A DNA stretch of 64,000 nucleotides. Origin: DUTS01 sp050951605. GTDB lineage: Bacteria > Bacillota > Peptococcia > DRI-13 > DTU073. The stretch spans positions 186,001 to 250,000 of the forward strand of contig JBMNJJ010000002.1 in the NCBI GenBank assembly GCA_050951605.1, written 5' to 3'. Positions within the stretch are counted from its first letter, which is position 1. Each line of letters starts with the position of its first letter. Below, piece by piece: positions 59,033 to 64,000 of this stretch. The translations under genes and the position numbers were made by a program. The notes below the pieces were generated by a model that saw nothing but the letters and a program-made list of their open reading frames with translations, was not told where the DNA came from and ran no database searches.

Positions 59033-59523
59033 TAAGTCCATTTTTGGTTAAAGTAAAGGCAAGGGTACGTAACGGTTGAGCCCAGACAGATATATGTTCT
59101 GCGGGACATATATCTGTCGGCCAAAGGTTGTATACAGGTCTGCGGGCTTGTATGCAGCCGGAGGGAAGATTCTGTATGGCAAGGAAAGTTTGTGTCATAG
59201 TCGAAGTTGTTTTTGATTATGGCATGAGCCCAACTTGTCATCCAGGGTCGAGCAAAGGTCATATAGGGTGCTGAAAGTATTTTTGTGGAAAAAACACCGT
59301 ACGATTCTAAGCAGTCGAGAGATTGCTTAGGGTTGTTTAAGTATCTTGTATGGCCGAACGACCGATTGGTCTGGGTAGTGAAGTGCTTGATTATGGCCGG
59401 AAGGTCATAATTAGGTATTAAGCTATTCAGGTCAGTCCAAGGTAGATCGTTACGTGCTCAAAAAAATCAAAAAACTCACTTTAAACTGAGTTTCAGGATG
59501 CGAAAAATCGCATCCTGTTTTTA
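59033..59523 (+). ncRNA. Large structured noncoding RNA, family not recognised
   Basis: The 608-base gap between glnS and the cadherin-like gene holds no plausible protein but strong RNA folding on the + strand. A 12-bp closing helix joins 59063-59074 to 59448-59459. Inside it: a 15-bp stem 59085-59099/59104-59118 with a UGCG loop; an 11-bp stem 59130-59140/59145-59155 with a UGCG loop; a stem 59196-59202/59215-59221; a 10-bp stem 59307-59316/59321-59330 with a GAGA loop; and a 9-bp stem 59390-59398/59403-59411 with a GGAA loop. UNCG and GNRA loops read correctly only on this strand. A TATAAT lies at 59027-59032 without a good -35, and a terminator ends the unit. RNase P, tmRNA and SRP signatures were not found. 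Confidence 0.75.
59494..59523 (+). terminator. Rho-independent terminator after the large RNA
   Basis: CAGGATGCG (59494-59502) pairs with CGCATCCTG (59509-59517), followed by TTTTT. A second hairpin AAACTCA/TGAGTTT lies just before it. Confidence 0.93.
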
Positions 59524-59558
59524 AGTGTGCACTTATTTCTGTATTATTTTATAATATT

Positions 59559-59587
59559 GCAGGAATATGCAATTTTTTGTCAAAATA
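59559..59587 (+). promoter_or_regulatory. SigH-like promoter of the cadherin-like gene
   Basis: GCAGGAATA (59559-59567), 11 bases, GTCAAAATA (59579-59587). The -35 fits RNAGGAWWW; the -10 has AAAT where GAAT is expected. Spacing is the same as in the comEA promoter at 29843. It ends 34 bases before the ATG. Confidence 0.5.
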
Positions 59588-59621
59588 AAATTAAGTAAGG
59601 ATAGTAAAAGGGGGGTTATTA

Positions 59622-61076
59622 ATGAGAAAAGGGAAAAGAACGTTTTTAAAAATACTATTGTTGGCAGTTCTTTTTACTTTTGTGTTTATGTTAACACCAC
59701 AGTTGGTTGAAGCTGCGGAGACTGGCGCTGATTTAAGAAAATTAAGTATTCATTTTGGCACTTTCTCTCCAGAGTTTAAGCCCGAAATAACTAATTACAC
59801 GGTAACATTAGATGCGATAGTTAGGGACAGTATTAATTTCCACATCGTTGCCTTTGATACAAATGCGAAGATTGAGATCAATGGTAAAAATTTCGGAGTC
59901 GGTGGTGAGTCCACAGTTAGTCTGCCGTTTTCACCAATATATTCGATTAAGGTTATAGGTGGAGATGGGAGTACAAAAACTTACACGTTGAACATGAGCC
60001 GTTCAAAGACGAATACAACGCTTACTAAAATAAAAGAGTTGAAAGTAAAATCTATGATTTCATCACCCTATTTATCGCTCTCACCGGCTTTTGACCCCAA
60101 TATCACTGATTATACGGTAAATCTGGATGAATTTACCGGGGAAAGAATTATTTTATCCATCCGTACGGTTGATACTAATGCTAGGGTTAAAATTAATGAC
60201 GAAAAGGAGTGTGGGGGTGGTGTAACAGCCAGTGTCCCTCTTAAGCCCAAAATGGTTATAGAAGTTATCGGGAGAGATGGTAGTAGGGAAACGTACACCT
60301 TAACCATGATTCCTTCAGCTACTACAGTTGCCGCCGATTTAAAAAGGCTAGAAGTTAGATCCAGTCTCGCCTCTCCATTTAAAACGTTTGCTTTATCTCC
60401 GGCTTTTGATTCAGACACGACTGACTATACATTAATTTTGGATGAATCCGTTAAAGAAGGAGTTGTTTTATCTTTAAGTCCGGTTGATTATAATGCTAAT
60501 ATTGCAATTAATGGTGTTGATTATGGAACAGGTGGTATGTCGGTAGGTGTGCTACTTACGCCAAAAATTTCTATTAAAGTTACAGGGCGAGAAGGCAGTA
60601 CAAAAACTTATACCCTTACGTTGTCGCCTTCACCTACTCGTACAGTTGCTGCTGATTTAAGAAAGTTAGAGGTTAAATCCGGCGTCTCATCACAAAGTTT
60701 ACCGTTATCTCCAGCTTTTACTGCAGAGACGACTGACTATACGGTAATTCTGGATGAATCTGTTAAAGAAAAAGTTGTTTTGTCTTTAAGCACAGTCGAT
60801 TATAAGGCTAATATTGCAATAAATGGTGTTGTTCATGGAAAAGGTGACATAATGGTAGATGTACCGCTTGAACCTCAAATTTCTATTAAAGTTACGGGGC
60901 GAGATGGTAGCATGAAAACCTACACGCTTAATCTGGTCGGTTTAACTGACGCAACTGATACACCTACGGTTACTTCTCCTGTAACTCCCGAGACTAATAC
61001 CGATTCTTTATCTTCAAATTTTGATGCTATATTTTATTTTCTTAAATTAATATTACAAGGTTTGCTTATATGTTGA
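59622..61076 (+). CDS. Secreted protein with four cadherin-like beta-sandwich repeats
   Basis: The 484-residue protein has a signal peptide (cleavage near VEAAE, residue 32) and four repeats of about 95-105 residues. Each has the pattern LRKLEVKS...LSPAFxxxTTDYTVxLDE...SxxTVDxNAxIxING...SIKVTGRDGSTKTYTLxL, typical of the cadherin-like beta-sandwich domain (PF12733). Repeats three and four are most alike. Such domains are found in surface-bound proteins of Firmicutes. The C-terminus is short and ends in a hydrophobic FDAIFYFLKLILQGLLIC, without an enzyme or SLH domain, so it may be truncated. AAAAGGGGGG precedes the ATG. Confidence 0.8.
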   Translation: MRKGKRTFLKILLLAVLFTFVFMLTPQLVEAAETGADLRKLSIHFGTFSPEFKPEITNYTVTLDAIVRDSINFHIVAFDTNAKIEINGKNFGVGGESTVSLPFSPIYSIKVIGGDGSTKTYTLNMSRSKTNTTLTKIKELKVKSMISSPYLSLSPAFDPNITDYTVNLDEFTGERIILSIRTVDTNARVKINDEKECGGGVTASVPLKPKMVIEVIGRDGSRETYTLTMIPSATTVAADLKRLEVRSSLASPFKTFALSPAFDSDTTDYTLILDESVKEGVVLSLSPVDYNANIAINGVDYGTGGMSVGVLLTPKISIKVTGREGSTKTYTLTLSPSPTRTVAADLRKLEVKSGVSSQSLPLSPAFTAETTDYTVILDESVKEKVVLSLSTVDYKANIAINGVVHGKGDIMVDVPLEPQISIKVTGRDGSMKTYTLNLVGLTDATDTPTVTSPVTPETNTDSLSSNFDAIFYFLKLILQGLLIC

Positions 61077-61192
61077 CACTGACCCCAAAGTTAGCCCGCC
61101 CGGAGTATCCTCATATCCCTATAAAGCGAGGACTTAATTGTATGCTGTAATGAACATTAGTGATAACCTAGATGTAGGAGGGTTGATAATAG

Positions 61193-62314
61193 ATGATTAA
61201 TCAGGAACGGCTTGTGCAAGAATTTATAGAAATGGTAAAGATAGATAGTCTTAGTAAACAAGAAGGAAAATTTGCGGTATATTTAAAAGAAAAGTTAATA
61301 GAACTGGGACTAGAAGTATTTGTAGATGAACAGGCTGGACGGCGAGCTGGTTCTAATACGGGTAATCTTCTTGGACGACTACAGGGGAAAAGGAAAAAAG
61401 CACCCATAATTCTTTTTTCCGCACATATGGATACTGTTCCTTTAGGTGAAGGTATTCAGCCTCAGATTAGGAAGGATACTATTTACAGTAGTGGAGATAC
61501 TGTTTTGGGTAGTGATGATAAGGCGGGTATTGCTATAATTTTAGAAGCTTTACGACATATTAAAGAGGAAAAAATAGAACATGGAGAGATCGAAGTTCTT
61601 TTTACTATTGGTGAAGAGGCAGGTCTTTTGGGTTCTCGTTATCTTGATTATAGTCTTTTACGGGCGGAATTAGGCTTTGTTTTAGATAGTGATGGAGTTC
61701 CGGGAACAATTATCTGTCAAGCTCCTGCTCATGAAAGAATTGATGCTGTTATTCATGGGAAAGCAGCTCATGCGGGAATGAATCCGGAGGAGGGGGTTAA
61801 TGCGATTCAAGTTGCGTCCCAGGCTATTGTGAAGATGAATTTATTAAGAATAGATGAGGAGACTACAGCAAATATTGGGGCAATCAAAGGGGGAGAGGCA
61901 ACAAATATTGTTTGTGAGCGAGTGGAACTAGAAGGAGAGGCACGTAGTTTATCTGAAGAAAAACTACGTCAGCAGATTCAGCATATGGTTAATTGTTTAC
62001 GGGAAGCTTGTGATGAAATGGGAGCACATTTGGAAGTGGAGACGACAAGAGAGTATCCGGTTTTTAAATTAAAGGAAGATGAACCTGTAGTAAAAATTGC
62101 TAGGGAAGCAGCGGAATCTTCAGGACTTGAAGTTAATATAACTTCTTCTGGTGGAGGTAGTGATACAAATTATTTTAGCGCTCATGGCATTAAAACAGTA
62201 AATTTAGGTATCGGCATGAGTCAGGCTCATACGAAGAAAGAGTTTATTAGAATTAAAGATTTGGTGATGTCAGCGCATTATGTTGCGGAGATAATACAAC
62301 AAGTTACTCGATAG
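61193..62314 (+). CDS. M20-family peptidase, PepT-like
   Basis: The 373-residue metallopeptidase has the zinc motifs LFSAHMDTVPLG (first His and Asp), GSDDKAGIA (bridging Asp), TIGEEAGLLGSR (catalytic Glu-Glu) and a late His in GIGMSQAHTKKE. An inserted dimerisation domain lies in the middle (DAVIHGKAAHAGMNPEEGVN). This fits tripeptidase T-like aminopeptidases of Firmicutes. The exact peptide preference is unknown. TAGGAGGG precedes the ATG. It stands alone between the surface protein and the thiamine operon. Confidence 0.88.
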   Translation: MINQERLVQEFIEMVKIDSLSKQEGKFAVYLKEKLIELGLEVFVDEQAGRRAGSNTGNLLGRLQGKRKKAPIILFSAHMDTVPLGEGIQPQIRKDTIYSSGDTVLGSDDKAGIAIILEALRHIKEEKIEHGEIEVLFTIGEEAGLLGSRYLDYSLLRAELGFVLDSDGVPGTIICQAPAHERIDAVIHGKAAHAGMNPEEGVNAIQVASQAIVKMNLLRIDEETTANIGAIKGGEATNIVCERVELEGEARSLSEEKLRQQIQHMVNCLREACDEMGAHLEVETTREYPVFKLKEDEPVVKIAREAAESSGLEVNITSSGGGSDTNYFSAHGIKTVNLGIGMSQAHTKKEFIRIKDLVMSAHYVAEIIQQVTR

Positions 62315-62341
62315 ACTCGGACAAACGAGTCTCGAAAGCGG

Positions 62342-62370
62342 TTGACACTTTTTTTCTATTATGATAAGCT
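62342..62370 (+). promoter_or_regulatory. Probable promoter of the thiamine operon
   Basis: TTGACA (62342-62347) is exact; 17 bases downstream lies TAAGCT (62365-62370), a weak -10. The 300 bases between the peptidase and the thiamine-binding gene hold this promoter, the TPP riboswitch and a small broken frame. Confidence 0.55.
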
Positions 62371-62396
62371 TGATAAAAATTGAAGATAGTAATTTA

Positions 62397-62478
62397 TGGG
62401 GGAGCTAGGTGACTGGCTGAGAGGGCATTTATTCATGCCGACCCCTTAACCTGATCTGGATAATGCCAGCGGAGGGAG
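62397..62478 (+). promoter_or_regulatory. TPP riboswitch (THI box)
   Basis: ATGGGGGAGCTAGGTGACTG, GCTGAGAGGGC (62427 on), then ACCCCTTAACCTGATCTGGA, TAATGCCAGCGGAGGGA match the THI element: GGGG-AGC P1/P2 strands, the CUGAGA pyrimidine-sensing loop and the ACCUGAUCUGGAUAAUGCCAGCG stretch. Thiamine diphosphate binding should switch the operon off, either through the GGAGGGAGGAG ribosome site that follows or through the hairpin at 62499-62533. Confidence 0.96.
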
Positions 62479-62486
62479 GAGAAAAT

Positions 62487-62590
62487 ATGTTTAAAGATAA
62501 AATCGCGACCTTTGTCTGGGGAGCGATTTTTTTGTTTTCTTAGTGTGGATAGGTATGGACTGGGTAAATATAAAGAAAACTAAGAATTAA
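62487..62590 (+). pseudogene. Frameshifted small membrane protein gene (or programmed -1 frameshift) in the thiamine operon
   Basis: ATG 62487 has a strong GGAGGGAGGAG and opens MFKDKIATFVWGAIFLFS, then TAG (62541-62543). At 62528-62534 lies T-TTT-TTG, a -1 slippery heptamer. After a -1 shift the frame continues VFLVWIGMDWVNIKKTKN to TAA at 62588-62590. The joined 34-residue product is a sensible single-span membrane protein with a basic tail. Either one T was lost from the T-run or frameshifting is used. The same T-run forms the tail of a hairpin AAAATCGC/GCGATTTT (62499-62506, 62523-62530). Confidence 0.5.
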
Positions 62591-62614
62591 GCATAGAAAT
62601 AAGGGAGGTGCAAG

Positions 62615-62905
62615 ATGGCTACGGTTAATTTAAGTTTACAAGTTTTACCTAAGGTCGAGGGCGATTGTGTTTATGAGGTTGTGGATAAAGCAATTGAGGT
62701 AATTCAACAGTCAGGTGTTAAACATATTGTGGGACCTATGGAAACGACAATGGAAGGGGAGTTAGATGCTCTTTGGGAAGTAGTAAAAAAGGTCCAAGAT
62801 GTTTGCATTAAGGCAGGAGCTTCAGGGGTAATGTCGGTGATTAAGATTGATTATAGACCAGAAGGGGTGACGATGGCGGAAAAAATTTGTAAATATAAAA
62901 AATAA
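62615..62905 (+). CDS. Thiamine-binding protein, MTH1187/YkoF-like family
   Basis: The 96-residue protein reads MATVNLSLQVLPKVEGDCVY, then VGPMETTMEGELDALWEVVK and GVMSVIKIDYRPEG. This is the DUF77/MTH1187 fold, members of which bind thiamine or its hydroxymethylpyrimidine part. It follows the TPP riboswitch and precedes ABC transporter genes for thiamine precursors. GGGAGGTGC precedes the ATG. It probably acts as a soluble ligand-binding part of the uptake pathway. Confidence 0.88.
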   Translation: MATVNLSLQVLPKVEGDCVYEVVDKAIEVIQQSGVKHIVGPMETTMEGELDALWEVVKKVQDVCIKAGASGVMSVIKIDYRPEGVTMAEKICKYKK

Positions 62906-62924
62906 GTTTAGAGGGAGAGAAGAA

Positions 62925-63668
62925 ATGAAAAAATATTTGCCGTCTCTAGTTTTTTTTCTTTTACTATTACTTTTATGGGAGGCGGTAGTAAAATGTTTAG
63001 GGGTTAAAGAATATATTTTACCTGCTCCCATGAAAATTGGGCAAGCCTTAGTCCAGAATGTAAATTTACTTTGGGCACATAGTATTCAAACAGTTAATGA
63101 AACTTTATTAGGGTTTGTTTTGGCAGTTATAACGGGAATTATTTTGGCAATGCTAATGGGGATTTTCCCCATAATAAAAAGGACGCTTTATCCATTGGTT
63201 ATTGTCTCTCAAACGATTCCGATTGTAGCTGTGGCTCCACTTTTAATTATATGGTTTGGTTATAACCTTTTACCTAAGGTGATGGTAGTAGCTTTGGTTT
63301 GTTTTTTCCCTATTACAGTAAGTTTAGTGGAAGGGCTGGAGGCTGTAGATAAGGATATGGTGAAACTACTTTCAGCTATGGGGGCTTCATCTTGGCAAGT
63401 TTTTAAAACAGTACAACTTCCGGGGGCCTTGCCTTCTTTCTTTTCCGGTTTAAAGATTTCAGCGACATATAGTATTATGGGGGCGATAATTGGGGAATGG
63501 TTAGGAGCTTCTAAAGGCTTAGGAGTATTTATGATTCGTTCCATGAATTCTTTTTTGACAGCACGAGTTTTTGCGGCGATTGTTGTTGTTTCATTTTTGA
63601 GTTTAATTTTCTTTGGCTTAATTGTTATTTTGGCTCGTCTGATAATGCCGTGGCATTATCAAAAATAA
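62925..63668 (+). CDS. ABC transporter permease (ThiX-like, thiamine precursor uptake)
   Basis: The 247-residue protein has about six membrane helices and the EAA loop EGLEAVDKDMVKLLSAMGAS followed by WQVFKTVQLPGALPSFFSGL, as in the SsuC/TauC/ThiX group of BPD permeases. Placement in a TPP-riboswitch operon with a THI5-like binding protein indicates uptake of hydroxymethylpyrimidine or a related precursor. AGAGGGAGAG precedes the ATG. The ATPase subunit is not yet seen and may lie beyond the window. Confidence 0.9.
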   Translation: MKKYLPSLVFFLLLLLLWEAVVKCLGVKEYILPAPMKIGQALVQNVNLLWAHSIQTVNETLLGFVLAVITGIILAMLMGIFPIIKRTLYPLVIVSQTIPIVAVAPLLIIWFGYNLLPKVMVVALVCFFPITVSLVEGLEAVDKDMVKLLSAMGASSWQVFKTVQLPGALPSFFSGLKISATYSIMGAIIGEWLGASKGLGVFMIRSMNSFLTARVFAAIVVVSFLSLIFFGLIVILARLIMPWHYQK

Positions 63669-63691
63669 AGTATATAAGGGGATGTGGTGTT

Positions 63692-64000
63692 ATGAAAAAG
63701 AGAATGGGGTTAATTCTAGTGCTTGTTTTTGTTTTATGTATTTGTTGTGCTTGTGTTTCTAAGGAAACACAAGAAAAAAAGAATGAGGATTCTCTTACGA
63801 AAGCTAGTGTAATGTTGGATTGGACACCCAATACTAATCATAGTGGTTTGTATGTTGCTTTGGAAAAGGGATTTTATCGTGAAGAGGGCTTGGATGTAGA
63901 AATACTTGAGTCAAGTGAGTTAGGTCCCGATCAATTAGTTGGTGCTGGGCGGGTAGATTTTGGGGTGAGTTATCAGGAAAGTGTAACTAATGCTCGAGCT
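63692..64000 (+). CDS. ABC transporter substrate-binding lipoprotein, NMT1/THI5-like (partial)
   Basis: The first 103 codons are in the window. They start MKKRMGLILVLVFVLCICCA, then CVSKETQEKK, a lipoprotein signal with cleavage probably before the Cys after ICCA. The mature part SVMLDWTPNTNHSGLYVALE, then KGFYREEGLDVEI and VDFGVSYQESV is typical of ThiY/NMT1-type binding proteins for pyrimidine precursors of thiamine. It would deliver ligand to the permease just upstream. The gene continues past position 64000. Confidence 0.9.
   Translation, partial: MKKRMGLILVLVFVLCICCACVSKETQEKKNEDSLTKASVMLDWTPNTNHSGLYVALEKGFYREEGLDVEILESSELGPDQLVGAGRVDFGVSYQESVTNARA

Noticed and set aside
59032..59262. 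Minus-strand 76-codon frame over the large RNA region
   Set aside because: No ribosome site, low-complexity mix of residues unlike a folded protein, and the region has strong + strand RNA folding.
59033..59523. Identification of the large RNA as RNase P, tmRNA, SRP RNA or OLE
   Set aside because: The GAGGAAAGUCC and ACAGAA cores of RNase P, the tRNA-like ends and tag frame of tmRNA, and the GGAAGGAAGCAGCC-type SRP domain were not found. OLE could not be compared from memory.

Overview
The window reads as one chromosome segment of a low-GC, endospore-forming anaerobe of the Clostridia (Peptococcaceae-like Firmicutes). The support is an AT-rich sequence with strong AGGAGG ribosome sites, many GTG and TTG starts, Bacillus-type purine and pyrimidine operon orders, SpoIIP, a Spo0E-like protein, SigH-type promoters, a T-box leader and a comEA-comEC-dacF-holA-rpsT-spoIIP block. 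The genus cannot be named from the sequence alone. Nearly all genes lie on the + strand.

Layout. 1-8955: purine operon purS(partial)-Q-L-F-M-N-H-D. 9104-10273: a GlmS-like isomerase without a glutaminase domain. 10384-19539: accessory and housekeeping mix with a probable small RNA, an XRE regulator, a Spo0E-like protein next to a diguanylate cyclase, a YhaO/YhaN repair pair, a polysaccharide deacetylase, a decayed MNT-HEPN pair behind a 42-bp palindromic promoter, and a flavoprotein. 19628-23062: two divergent ArsR-controlled permease operons. 23712-27195: leucine T-box, leuS and purC. 27290-37219: ispG, a HAD phosphatase, a TetR regulator, comEA, comEC, dacF, holA, rpsT, a holin-like protein and spoIIP. 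37307-47277: an aminotransferase, a TetR-led group of 2-hydroxyacyl-CoA dehydratase activase-type genes, a ThrRS-like nucleoside kinase, an NSS transporter with its small subunit, and DegV. 47378-57220: pyrimidine operon pyrB-C-carA-carB-pyrK-D-F-E behind a PyrR-type attenuator. 57331-64000: glnS, a large structured RNA, a cadherin-like surface protein, a PepT-like peptidase, and a TPP-riboswitch thiamine uptake operon that runs off the window.

The most striking signal is shared by several unlinked loci. All four glutamine-amidotransferase functions visible here are damaged at key glutaminase positions. PurQ has Arg where the catalytic His of its HPE motif belongs. PurF has Gln in place of the glutamine-anchoring Arg73. 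CarA has lost both the nucleophile Cys (now Gly) and the catalytic His (now Asn). The GlmS-like protein has no glutaminase domain at all. The ammonia-using synthase parts look intact. The same window carries a glutaminyl-tRNA synthetase, which would remove the need for the amidotransferase GatCAB in making Gln-tRNA. Together this suggests a lineage that makes purines, pyrimidines and amino sugars from free ammonia. This is an inference from residues read by eye against remembered family motifs.

A second notable signal is a roughly 400-490 nt structured noncoding RNA between glnS and the cadherin-like gene. It has a 12-bp closing helix, two UGCG and two GNRA-capped hairpins, and a terminator.
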